From the NCBI GenBank assembly GCA_949281375.1, contig CASDLT010000003.1, positions 59,153-123,152 on the forward strand: DNA of 64,000 bases. The letters are read 5' to 3'. Below are positions 53,270 to 62,124 of the stretch, one piece after another. Numbering within the stretch: position 1 is the stretch's first letter; each line of letters opens with the position of its first letter. A program made the translations under genes and the position numbers. Source of the stretch: an uncultured Nitrosomonas sp. Its GTDB lineage: Bacteria; Pseudomonadota; Gammaproteobacteria; Burkholderiales; Nitrosomonadaceae. The notes below the pieces were generated by a model. The model was not told the DNA's origin. It searched no databases and saw only the letters and a list, made by a program, of their open reading frames with translations.

Positions 53270-55728
53270 GATATTTTTTGTGCCCTTTTGTCATTGGACG
53301 TGACTTGGGCAAGCGGTAATTCAATATAAAACGTAGCGCCCTGTCCCGGTGCACTTTGCACCCAAACCCGGCCATTCATGCGTTGCAGCGCTTTTTTCAC
53401 CAGCGCGAGGCCAATGCCCGTTCCGGGATAGTCCTCGAGCCGATGCAAGCGTTCAAAAATCTCGAAGATGCGTTCAGCGTATTTCATGTCAAACCCGATG
53501 CCGTTGTCATGAATTTTCATGACGACCCGCTCTCCAGCCTGATAAACGTCAAATTCTATGCACGGGTGTATGGCATGCAAGCTGAATTTAATCGCATTCT
53601 CCAGCAAATTGCGTATCACCAGGGCCAGCCCCTCCCGGTCGCCCTGCACTTTGATTGAAGGTACATCGGCAATGATTTCAATCGCATCAGGCATCACCGA
53701 AGCGCTGCATTCGGTCACTGCCTGATGAATCAACTGAGCCACATCGAGAACATTCGACTCGATGGTGCGCCGCTCCATGCGTGAATAAGCCAGCAAATCA
53801 TCGATCAATTCATTCATGCGCGTCACACCCGCACGGATATTGCTGATGAATAGCCGTCCTTCATCATCCAGTCGATCGCGGTAATCCTCTTCCAGCAGGC
53901 GACTGTAGCCTTCTACGCCACGCAGCGGCGCTTTCAGATCATGAGAAACAGAATATACGAAGCTTTCCAGTGATTGATTCAATGCCTTCAATTCCGCAGT
54001 GCGTTCCGCAATGCGTTGTTCCAGCGTCAGATTAAGCTGCTGCAGGATTTCTTCGGCGTGTTTTTGAGGAGTGATATCTTCAGTGAAAATGACGATGCCA
54101 CCAACCGTCGCGTCCACCAGCCAAGGTCGCACCTCCCAGCGCAGCCACATTACCGTGCCATCTGCCCGCTCGAATCGATCTTCGTCGTTACGGATCACTT
54201 CTCCAGCTAGGCAGCGTTGATGAATATCTTTCCATTGCTGACTGATATCCGGGAACACATCGTAATGCCGCACCCCAATCACCTCATCGTCCCCCAGTGC
54301 ATAGTCGCTGCGCCAGCGCTGGCTGCACGCCAGATAACGCATGTTCCGGTCGAACATCGCCAACGACGCTGGTGCATAATCGATGAACAATCTGAGCTGC
54401 TCCTTGTTGTGTTGCAGCGCTACTTCTGCCTGCTTGCGCTCGGTAATATCCTGCACCGTGCCCTGCAACGCAACGATGTGGCCTCCGGCATCGCGCACGG
54501 CTTCTCCGCGGACGATAATCCAGCCATAATTGCCATCCGACCTGACAATTTCCGCATCACATTGATAGGCGACCCCTTCATGGCGGCATTTTTCCGCTGT
54601 GGCGATCAGCATTTTCCAGCTCTCGGCAGTAAAATAGCGCGACACTTCCTGTTCATCGGCTGGTGGCAACTCCAGCGGGCGTCCGTAAATCTGATAGATT
54701 TCATCTGACCAACTGTGCTCACGGGTATTCAGATTCCATCTCCAATGACCGAAATGAGCAATGCGTTTAGCTTCATTCAAGTGCCCCTCAGTCTCTTTGC
54801 GGGCCTGAATGTTCTGAATGATGGCAATGAAATAGTCTGGCGAATGATCGGTTTTCTGCACTAGCGATACCGTTAGCCCCACCCATAGCACACTGCTGTC
54901 CTTGCGGACATAGCGCTTTTCACGGGCATAAGTAGACATCTCTCCACTCAGCATTTGCCGCAGCAAACCCAGATCGACTTCCAGGTCGTCCGCATAAGTA
55001 ATATCCATGAAGCTCATCGACATCAATTCATGCGAGGTATACCCGACGATTTCACACAGCGTCTGATTGACTTGCAGCCAGCGTCCTTCCAGCGAGAGAA
55101 TGGCGATACCAACGGCTGCTTGCTCGAACGTCGCTTGAAAACGACGCTCACTTTCAAGAAGCTGTTCCCTGGTTCGTTGACGTTCGAGAAATAAGGTACT
55201 GATTCCTTTTTTGACTTCAGCGGCGCGTTGCAGGATATTCGCTTCCATGCGTTCAGCGCCGGTCGTGATCTTGCCCAATGGATGGTCATCGTTGTGACGG
55301 CTGCCGCGCTCGCGGCTCAAGATGAATTCAGTCACATCCTCGACATGATGAATGATGTAGATCACGTTGCCGGTGGCATCCAGCACGGGTGTATTGACCG
55401 GACTCCAATACTTGAGTTCAAACCGGCCGCTGTTGTCGCGTAAAGGAATATCGTATTGCTGGACACTCATGACATCCGGATGTTTGTCGCTGAGCACCCG
55501 GTTTAAGGAAGCCCTTAAATCAGCGGCACCGTGATTCGCCGCTTGAAGGGGATTGTCGGGAAAGATTTCGAACAAGCCGCGCCCGACGATGTGTTGGCGC
55601 TGAGTATCGGTCGCTTTGAGATACTTTTCGTTCACCGCGACAATGGTAAAATCGTCGTTTGGCCGTAAAATCAGATAGGGATGCGGACTCGCCTCAAATA
55701 ATTGCTGATAAGGCGGACTCTCGTGCAT
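53266..55728 (-). CDS. multi-PAS histidine kinase
   Basis: Sensor kinase of 820 residues with no membrane helix, so it senses a cytoplasmic signal. Four PAS domains: ~8-125 (YQQLFEASPHPYLILRPND), ~190-310 (FEQAAVGIAILSLEGRW), ~318-435 (HFGHWRWNLNTREHSWSDEI) and ~440-565 (FIDYAPASLAMFDRN). A helical linker is followed by HisKA (YSVSHDLKAPLRGVEGYSRL with the phospho-His) and HATPase (NLLENAIKFS N-box, IHDNGIGFD G1, IFEIFERLHRLEDYPGTG, TGIGLALVKKALQ G2). The DHp sequence is of the phytochrome/Cph1 kind but no GAF-PHY chromophore module is present. It heads the coupled kinase, receiver, GGDEF-EAL operon. A repeat element lies just upstream, at 55769. Confidence 0.95.
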   Translation of the reverse strand: MHESPPYQQLFEASPHPYLILRPNDDFTIVAVNEKYLKATDTQRQHIVGRGLFEIFPDNPLQAANHGAADLRASLNRVLSDKHPDVMSVQQYDIPLRDNSGRFELKYWSPVNTPVLDATGNVIYIIHHVEDVTEFILSRERGSRHNDDHPLGKITTGAERMEANILQRAAEVKKGISTLFLERQRTREQLLESERRFQATFEQAAVGIAILSLEGRWLQVNQTLCEIVGYTSHELMSMSFMDITYADDLEVDLGLLRQMLSGEMSTYAREKRYVRKDSSVLWVGLTVSLVQKTDHSPDYFIAIIQNIQARKETEGHLNEAKRIAHFGHWRWNLNTREHSWSDEIYQIYGRPLELPPADEQEVSRYFTAESWKMLIATAEKCRHEGVAYQCDAEIVRSDGNYGWIIVRGEAVRDAGGHIVALQGTVQDITERKQAEVALQHNKEQLRLFIDYAPASLAMFDRNMRYLACSQRWRSDYALGDDEVIGVRHYDVFPDISQQWKDIHQRCLAGEVIRNDEDRFERADGTVMWLRWEVRPWLVDATVGGIVIFTEDITPQKHAEEILQQLNLTLEQRIAERTAELKALNQSLESFVYSVSHDLKAPLRGVEGYSRLLEEDYRDRLDDEGRLFISNIRAGVTRMNELIDDLLAYSRMERRTIESNVLDVAQLIHQAVTECSASVMPDAIEIIADVPSIKVQGDREGLALVIRNLLENAIKFSLHAIHPCIEFDVYQAGERVVMKIHDNGIGFDMKYAERIFEIFERLHRLEDYPGTGIGLALVKKALQRMNGRVWVQSAPGQGATFYIELPLAQVTSNDKRAQKIS

Positions 55729-55768
55729 CGATATCTCCCATTGTCTGAACAGTGATTAACCCATATCT

Positions 55769-55920
55769 CTAAGGAAGCGCTGATTAATTGACTGCACCAG
55801 CGAATTGCTTTGTTGCGCGGCATTCACTCCCTCACCTATCAGATTGATATGTCTCGGTTGTTGCGTTCCGTGCGCCTCGCTCTTCATCACGTTCGTTGAA
55901 TTAATCAGCGCGTTCCTAAG
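55769..55920 (+). repeat. MITE-like ~150-bp inverted-repeat element, copy 3 (best preserved)
   Basis: The left end CTAAGGAAGCGCTGATTAAT and the right end ATTAATCAGCGCGTTCCTAAG are inverted repeats of about 21 bases with few mismatches. The interior of about 110 bp is shared with copies at 4301-4447 and, reversed, at 48524-48670. No coding frame, no transposase. The outermost CTAAG/CTTAG may include a target-site remnant. It lies 41 bp upstream of the histidine kinase start codon, so it could carry or alter that gene's promoter. Confidence 0.8.
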
Positions 55921-56201
55921 CAACCTATTCTGATCAAATTTTCAACCGTTCGAATACTAAACGGATTTATAACAGCTTTCCAGCCTGAGCGCAGGTTTAG
56001 TTCAAAAATAATACTTTTCTGGTGCTGTAAGTTATTGTTGTCTTACAAAATTAAAATACCAAGGCTGAAAAAGATATCAAATCTAAACCCAGCCAGGCAA
56101 GTTCGAGGGAAAGCGCATAGTTTGTGAGCGATTAATGAGCACGCCGCCCCTATTTCCGCACCGTTCGGTCATCACAATGCAATCGTTTGCACAGAAATTC
56201 C
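55921..56201. other. intergenic, nothing recognised
   Basis: About 280 bp between the repeat element and the stop of the HerA-like ATPase gene. A/T-rich around 56000-56070. I see no gene, no convincing hairpin and no repeat in it. Confidence 0.4.
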
Positions 56202-57722
56202 TTAGCGGCGTTTCTGGCCCAGCAGCGACCCCAGCAGGCCGCGCGTGATTTCTCTGGCGATTGACGAACCCACGGAACGTGCTGCGCTTTTGGCAAACGC
56301 ATCGATGACACCCTCGCGACGCCCGCCCCGCTTTCCCGTCGTACCTAGCAACAAGTCTCCCAGGCCGTCCAGTATGCCTTCTCCAGCCGTGCCATTCCGG
56401 ATCGCCGGCGACTTCGGCGCAGATTCCTCGCCGGCATCTTTGATCCCGCCGGCTCGTGCCTGCAACAATTCGAAGGCGCTCTCGCGGTCGATTTCCTGTT
56501 CATACACTCCTGCGACGATCGATGTTTGAATGAGTTGCCTGCGCTCTTCAGAACTGATGGGGCCAATCTGACTCACCGGCGGCACGATGAAGGAACGCTC
56601 GGTTATTCCCGGGGAACCTTCTGAATCCAGAAACGAGATCAGCGCTTCACCGACGGAAAGTTCGAGAATCGCCTGTTTCACGTCGAGTTTCGGATTTGGA
56701 CGCATGGTTTCAGCGATCGAATTTACCGCTTTCTGATCGCGCGGCGTAAATGCGCGCAACGCATGCTGCACACGATTGCCCAACTGCGCCAGCACCTTGA
56801 CTGGAATATCAAGCGGATTCTGGGTGACGAAATACACGCCCACCCCTTTCGAACGGATCAATCTGACCACCTGTTCAATCTTTTCCAGCAGCGCGGGCGA
56901 TGCCATACTAAACAATAGGTGCGCTTCATCGAAAAAGAATACTAGCTTGGGTTTTTCACGATCACCGGTTTCCGGTAAATTCTCGTATAACTCGGACAGC
57001 ATCCACAATAAGTAAGTACTGTACAATCGCGGCGAATTCAGCAACTTGTCTGCCGCCAGGATATTGACCACGCCCTTGCCATCGACGGTTTGCATCAAAT
57101 CCTCGACATTCAGCATCGGTTCGCCAAAGAAGTGACTGCCGCCCTGTTCTTCGATTTGCAGCAAACCGCGCTGAATTGCGCCGATAGAGGCCGCGGATAC
57201 CGCGCCATACTGCGTTCTAAAGGTGCTGGCATGATCGCCGACATACTGCAGCAATGCTCGCAAATCCTTGAGATCGAGCAACAACAAACCATGGTCATCC
57301 GCGACCCTGAAGACCAGCGTCAATACCCCTTCCTGGGTGTCATTCAGATTCAACAGGCGCGCCAACAACAGCGGGCCCATGTCCGACATGGTCGCCCGCA
57401 GCGGATGTCCCTGTTGCTGAAACACATCCCACAGCGTCACCGGAAATCCTTCCCATTGCGGCTGATCCAATTGGAGCATACGAAGGCGCGACGCCAGCTT
57501 GTCGGACAAAATCCCTGGTTTGCAGATGCCGGTCAAATCGCCCTTGACGTCGGCCATGAAAACGGGAACCCCGATGGCGGAGAAACCTTCCGCAAGTTTT
57601 TGCAGGGTGACCGTTTTTCCGGTACCGGTAGCGCCTGTGATGCACCCATGACGCGTCGCCATGCCTGGCAATAGCGCCAGATTCATACTGCCCGCCTTTG
57701 CGATAATCATTGGATCAGCCAT
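56202..57722 (-). CDS. yjgR: HerA-like ATPase (YjgR family, DUF853)
   Basis: P-loop ATPase of 506 residues, of the size and sequence style of E. coli YjgR. Walker A GATGTGKT is at residues 30-37, inside the family opening [34 protein letters not shown] follows. Walker B is [13 protein letters not shown] near residue 262, and the arginine-bearing [15 protein letters not shown] comes next. The C-terminal 70 residues form a Gly/Ala-rich segment ending in a Gly-Leu-rich basic tail ([20 protein letters not shown]). The family is related to the HerA/FtsK helicase superfamily but its role is not established. The ATG has no visible ribosome site. It is divergent from glucokinase. Confidence 0.92.
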   Translation of the reverse strand: MADPMIIAKAGSMNLALLPGMATRHGCITGATGTGKTVTLQKLAEGFSAIGVPVFMADVKGDLTGICKPGILSDKLASRLRMLQLDQPQWEGFPVTLWDVFQQQGHPLRATMSDMGPLLLARLLNLNDTQEGVLTLVFRVADDHGLLLLDLKDLRALLQYVGDHASTFRTQYGAVSAASIGAIQRGLLQIEEQGGSHFFGEPMLNVEDLMQTVDGKGVVNILAADKLLNSPRLYSTYLLWMLSELYENLPETGDREKPKLVFFFDEAHLLFSMASPALLEKIEQVVRLIRSKGVGVYFVTQNPLDIPVKVLAQLGNRVQHALRAFTPRDQKAVNSIAETMRPNPKLDVKQAILELSVGEALISFLDSEGSPGITERSFIVPPVSQIGPISSEERRQLIQTSIVAGVYEQEIDRESAFELLQARAGGIKDAGEESAPKSPAIRNGTAGEGILDGLGDLLLGTTGKRGGRREGVIDAFAKSAARSVGSSIAREITRGLLGSLLGQKRR

Positions 57723-58076
57723 AATAAAGATGTATTAAAAATGATTGAGGTATATCTCGCCTTGAGATGAGAAAACGAGCGATCGTCATTGCTGTAAAAT
57801 TGCCCGAATGAGCAAATTGTAAGTGAACCCTGAGAAAACACAATGGAAACAAATAGGGGCATGTATAATTGAACCGTTCGTTGAATGGCGGCGAGTGATA
57901 GACAGGCAATCGAAATCGGCTGAAAAACGCTGTTCATGAGCGATCGGTGAGCAATCTGAAGCGTGGTTTCAATGCTGCTTGACTCAAGCGCATTAGATGT
58001 TCGCAACTTTCCTGGCGGTAATTAGGTTGGTCTGTTTATTGAGCAAATTCTCCATCAATTCGGAATCGACAGATAC
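57723..58076. other. divergent intergenic region yjgR/glk
   Basis: 354 bp without a plausible gene. A TATAAT at 57864-57869 preceded by TG could be a rightward -10, but it has no matching -35 and lies over 200 bases from the glucokinase start. No hairpin, repeat or RNA gene was recognised. Confidence 0.3.
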
Positions 58077-59075
58077 TTGAACAAATACTTCATCTACGGC
58101 GATATCGGCGGAACCAAAACTATCCTGGCAATAGCTGAAATAACGGATGGCGGCATCCATCAGCAATTTATCCAGCGCTACCTCAGTCACTCCTATGAAC
58201 GTTTTTCCGATCTGCTCAGTGATTTTCTGAACCAATCTCAAGTGACCTCCCGCCCCGAAGCGGCGTGTTTCGCGATCGCCGGCCCGATCGTGGGTCAGCA
58301 GGCCACCCTGACCAATCTACCCTGGCACATCAGCGAAGCCGATATTTCCGATGAATTCTCGATTTCCGCCGTCAAACTCATCAATGATTTTGAAGCCGCA
58401 GCGATTGCAATCGAAGACCTGACGCCGAATGATTTCTTGAAACTGCAGGCAGGACGAATGCACGAGCACGGCATGCGCGTTGTTCTTGGCGCCGGTACCG
58501 GCATGGGCGTTGCCTGGCTGGCATGGCTCAAGGATCGCTATATACCGTTGGCTACCGAAGCCGGACACATGGATTTCGCACCGGCCAACAAATTGCAGAT
58601 GAGCTTGCTGGAATCATTGCAAATCAAATTGGGTCATGTATCGGTGGAGCGGCTACTATCGGGCGCTGGCCTGACGCATATCTTCAATTTCCTGCAGATG
58701 CATCAGGCCGTGCCCTCCGGTCTAACTGCCACTCATCTGAAAGAGGACAGCGGCGCCACCATTACCACACTGGCGCAAACACACAAACATCCCATCGCGA
58801 TCAAATCCTTGCATATCTTTGCTGAAATTTATGGCGCTTACGCCGGTAATCTCGCACTGGCGGGATTATGCCGTGGTGGCGTATACATTGCGGGCGGCAT
58901 CGCACCGAAAATCATCAACATCATTAGCTCAGGAGGCTTCATGCGCGCTTTTCGCGATAAAGGACGGTTTTCCTTGTTGATGAATGAAATTCCCTTGTAT
59001 GTCGTGACTAATTACGACATCAGCTTGCTGGGCGCCAAGCGCGTAGCTCATCAATTGCTCGAACAGAGCGATTAG
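58077..59075 (+). CDS. glk: glucokinase
   Basis: Bacterial glucokinase of 332 residues, phosphorylating glucose with ATP. The ATP-binding GDIGGTKTILAIAE is at residues 9-22; further motifs are CFAIAGPIVGQQATLTNLPW, KLINDFEAAAIAI (with catalytic Asp), VLGAGTGMGVAWL and ATEAGHMDFAP (sugar-binding Glu and His), all typical for the Glk family rather than ROK kinases. The initiation codon is TTG at 58077, because no ATG or GTG fits before the GDIGG motif; the ribosome site is weak, so poor translation is expected. It is 79 bp upstream of glycogen phosphorylase, suggesting that glucose freed during glycogen breakdown is re-phosphorylated. Confidence 0.93.
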   Translation: MNKYFIYGDIGGTKTILAIAEITDGGIHQQFIQRYLSHSYERFSDLLSDFLNQSQVTSRPEAACFAIAGPIVGQQATLTNLPWHISEADISDEFSISAVKLINDFEAAAIAIEDLTPNDFLKLQAGRMHEHGMRVVLGAGTGMGVAWLAWLKDRYIPLATEAGHMDFAPANKLQMSLLESLQIKLGHVSVERLLSGAGLTHIFNFLQMHQAVPSGLTATHLKEDSGATITTLAQTHKHPIAIKSLHIFAEIYGAYAGNLALAGLCRGGVYIAGGIAPKIINIISSGGFMRAFRDKGRFSLLMNEIPLYVVTNYDISLLGAKRVAHQLLEQSD

Positions 59076-59154
59076 CGTCTGGCTGCTCCCTATGCTCATG
59101 CTGAAAACAATCTATTAATCTTTAAACACGATCAGTCTCATTGAGGGAGAATCT

Positions 59155-61710
59155 ATGTTTCCGCGAACAGCTTTCACCATTACCGTTAATCCCAAAATTC
59201 CTCCGCGCCTGAAGCGTCTGGAAGAATTGGCCAATAATCTATGGTACAGCTGGGATCGTGCCACGCGCGCGCTATTTTCCAGGCTGGATCCGCAGTTGTG
59301 GGAAGCCGTTGGCCACAACCCCAAGGCATTCCTGAAGCGCGTCGATGAATCTGCGTTGGTGAAGGCCACGGAAGACCGTGTATTTCTCGCTACCTACAAC
59401 AGCATTTTATCGACCTATGATTCCTATCATGAAGCTGCATCTCCTCAGCACGATGGCAATGGATTGAGCGTCGAGGATCAGGTTGCCTATTTTTGCTTTG
59501 AATTCGGCTTCCATGAGAGCCTGCCGATCTATTCCGGCGGCCTGGGAATTCTCGCCGGCGATCATTGCAAGGCCGCCAGTGATTTGCATTTGCCATTCGT
59601 CGCGATCGGACTGCTCTACCGTCAGGGATATTTCTCCCAAATCATCGATAGTCAAGGCAATCAGCAAGTCACCTACACCATCGCGGATTTCGATGATCTT
59701 CCGGTGACGCCCGTAATGAACAAGGACGGCGGCAATATGACCATTGAAGTGGCATTGCCGCAACGAACCGTTACCGCAAGAATCTGGCAGGCAAAGATTG
59801 GACATGTGACGCTGTATCTGCTCGACAGCGATTTGCCGGAAAATTCTCCGCAGGATCGCTATATCACCCATAATTTGTACGGCGGTGACAAAGTCATGCG
59901 CATCGAACAGGAGATCCTGCTGGGTATGGGTGGAGTGCGGGCGTTACAGGCGCTTGGCATCAAACCAACCATCTGGCATATCAACGAAGGCCACGCGGCT
60001 TTCATGATTCTCGAGCGTGTCCATGATCTGGTGCAGCAAGGCTTGGATTTTGCCAGCGCGCTCGAGAATGTGGCTGTGACCACGGTGTTCACCACGCATA
60101 CCGCAGTTCCAGCCGGGCATGATCATTTCAGTCCTGACATGATGCACACCTATTTTGAAAGCTTTTACCGCCGCATGAACATCACTTACGAAGAATTCAT
60201 GGCGCTGGGCCATGCTCCCGGCAGCGCTGACTTCAACATGACCGCACTGGCGATTCACGGCTCCCGCACGCACAACGGTGTTAGTAAAATCCATGGCGGC
60301 GTTTCCGCCAATATTTGCCGGGAATTATGGCCGCAGATCGAACCCGAGGAAAATCCGATCACCTACATCACCAATGGCGTCCATGTTCCAACATTTCTGG
60401 CGCAGGAATGGTCAGATCTGTTTGATCGCTATCTGGGGCACGAGTGGCGCAACAAAATGTGCGATACCGATTACTGGTCGCGCATCGACGCAATTCCGGA
60501 TCATTTGTTCTGGAGCGTACGCCAGTCCTTGAAGTCGCAGATGTTTCATGGTATCCGTTCTCGCGTCACCGATCAGAACGCCCGCAATCATGGCTCGGAA
60601 GCACATCTGGATCGATTGCTGCGGTTCGTAGATCCGATCAATCCCAATATCCTGACGTTGGGATTCGCACGGCGTTTCGCCACATATAAGCGCGCCACGA
60701 TGTTGTTCGATAATATTGATTGGCTGCGCCGCATCGTGCTGAATCAGGAACGCCCGGTATTGTTGATTTTTGCCGGCAAGGCTCATCCTGCTGATGTGCC
60801 TGGTCAGGATCTGATCAGACAGATCAGCGAAATCGCTCATTATCCCGAATTCGAAGGCCGCCTCCTGCTGGTCGAAGGTTATGATCTGAGACTAGCCAGA
60901 CGCCTCGTCGCCGGCGTCGATGTCTGGCTCAACAATCCCATCTATCCGCTGGAAGCCAGCGGTACGTCAGGCATGAAAGCCGGCATCAACGGCGCCATCA
61001 ACCTCAGTGTGCTGGACGGCTGGTGGGGCGAGGGCTACGACGGCAAAAACGGCTGGGCCATCAAGCCAGGGCCGGAAAACATGGATAGTGGATTGCGCGA
61101 TAAGGAGGAAGGCCGCGCACTATATGAAATTCTGCAAGATCAGGTCATCCCACTATATTACAGTCACGGCAAGCTCGGTTATTCACCAGCTTGGGTGAAA
61201 ATGGCGAAGCACTCGATGCTGTCGATACTGCCGCGCTATAACGCCACCCGCATGGTGGATGAGTACGTTCATAAATTCTACCGTTCCGCCAGCAATAAGG
61301 GTGCACTGTACGCCGCCGACAATTTCGCTGAAGCAAAAAAGATTGCAGCCTGGAAAGCAAAAATCAGGAATGCATGGCATGGCGTCACATTGCGCCGACT
61401 CGACTCTCCTCGCGATCAAATTCCGTTCAATCAGGCACTGCATTTCAAGGTGGCGGCAAACCTCAATCAACTGCAACCTGGCGATGTCACCGTCGAATTG
61501 CTGATATGCCGTCAATTCAAAACCACCCGGTTGTGCAATTTCAACCATTACCCGTTTGAATTTACCGGCGTCAAGGATGGTGACGAGCATCTGTTCGAAC
61601 TCAAGCTTACACCGGAGCTCTGCGGCAAACAGGAATACTTCATCCGTATTTATCCTCATCATCTTTCCCTCTCGCATCCGCTCGAAACGGGGTTGATGGT
61701 GTGGCTGTAA
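59155..61710 (+). CDS. glgP: glycogen/alpha-glucan phosphorylase (thermostable-type, with DUF3417 N-terminus)
   Basis: Alpha-glucan phosphorylase of 851 residues, releasing glucose 1-phosphate from glycogen. It belongs to the branch with an N-terminal DUF3417 region (LKRLEELANNLWYSWDRATRALF), seen in thermostable-type enzymes. Phosphorylase marks include YFCFEFGFHESLPIYSGGLG, GLLYRQGYFSQ, WHINEGHAAFMILE, FATYKRATM and the PLP site ASGTSGMKAGINGAINLSVL with Lys608. GAGGGAGAA precedes the ATG. It is in line with glk; a very strong terminator follows at 61783, so the GH38-like gene beyond must have its own promoter. Confidence 0.95.
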   Translation: MFPRTAFTITVNPKIPPRLKRLEELANNLWYSWDRATRALFSRLDPQLWEAVGHNPKAFLKRVDESALVKATEDRVFLATYNSILSTYDSYHEAASPQHDGNGLSVEDQVAYFCFEFGFHESLPIYSGGLGILAGDHCKAASDLHLPFVAIGLLYRQGYFSQIIDSQGNQQVTYTIADFDDLPVTPVMNKDGGNMTIEVALPQRTVTARIWQAKIGHVTLYLLDSDLPENSPQDRYITHNLYGGDKVMRIEQEILLGMGGVRALQALGIKPTIWHINEGHAAFMILERVHDLVQQGLDFASALENVAVTTVFTTHTAVPAGHDHFSPDMMHTYFESFYRRMNITYEEFMALGHAPGSADFNMTALAIHGSRTHNGVSKIHGGVSANICRELWPQIEPEENPITYITNGVHVPTFLAQEWSDLFDRYLGHEWRNKMCDTDYWSRIDAIPDHLFWSVRQSLKSQMFHGIRSRVTDQNARNHGSEAHLDRLLRFVDPINPNILTLGFARRFATYKRATMLFDNIDWLRRIVLNQERPVLLIFAGKAHPADVPGQDLIRQISEIAHYPEFEGRLLLVEGYDLRLARRLVAGVDVWLNNPIYPLEASGTSGMKAGINGAINLSVLDGWWGEGYDGKNGWAIKPGPENMDSGLRDKEEGRALYEILQDQVIPLYYSHGKLGYSPAWVKMAKHSMLSILPRYNATRMVDEYVHKFYRSASNKGALYAADNFAEAKKIAAWKAKIRNAWHGVTLRRLDSPRDQIPFNQALHFKVAANLNQLQPGDVTVELLICRQFKTTRLCNFNHYPFEFTGVKDGDEHLFELKLTPELCGKQEYFIRIYPHHLSLSHPLETGLMVWL

Positions 61711-61782
61711 GCGGCTGAATGCGTTTCGCGATCAAAAATTGCCGCCATTGGGCATTCTCACAATTTTACTAAAACGCGCCTG

Positions 61783-61820
61783 ACGGACTGCTTGCAGACA
61801 AGCAGTCCGTTTTCTATTTC
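61783..61820 (+). terminator. rho-independent terminator of glk-glgP
   Basis: ACGGACTGCTTG (61783-61794), loop CAGA, then CAAGCAGTCCGT (61799-61810): a perfect 12-bp stem followed by TTTCTATTTC. It lies 73 bp after the glgP stop. Confidence 0.92.
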
Positions 61821-62124
61821 TGAACCCAGCACCCTCGACAGCTACGCTTTCATAACGCCAGAACACTCAGCACTGAGCACCCTTCTTTTCTTTCCGGCTT
61901 GTGGTAACACCTCGATAAGATCGTTTCCTCGCTGAGGCACTCGACGTAGCGTCGCTCCGATCATGTCTTCCAGACACATGCAAGAAAATGAATTGGTTTT
62001 TGGCTTTTCCTCGCGGCTTTGTATTTTTTTTATGAAATTAAGATAGCCATCCTCAATGGATTGTTCAGATTCCCCGCCAAGCTCAATTCTTGGTTATTTT
62101 AATTTCACCACCCCGAGGTTCATC
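61821..62124. other. intergenic upstream of GH38-like gene
   Basis: About 300 bp without a visible gene. AT-rich stretches near 62015-62045 may hold the promoter for the downstream secreted enzyme; no consensus pair is clear. GAGG just before 62121 is the ribosome site of the next gene. Confidence 0.35.

Noticed and set aside
57090..57674. Plus-strand open frame of 194 codons
   Set aside because: It is the complement of the YjgR Walker-motif region and has no start signal.
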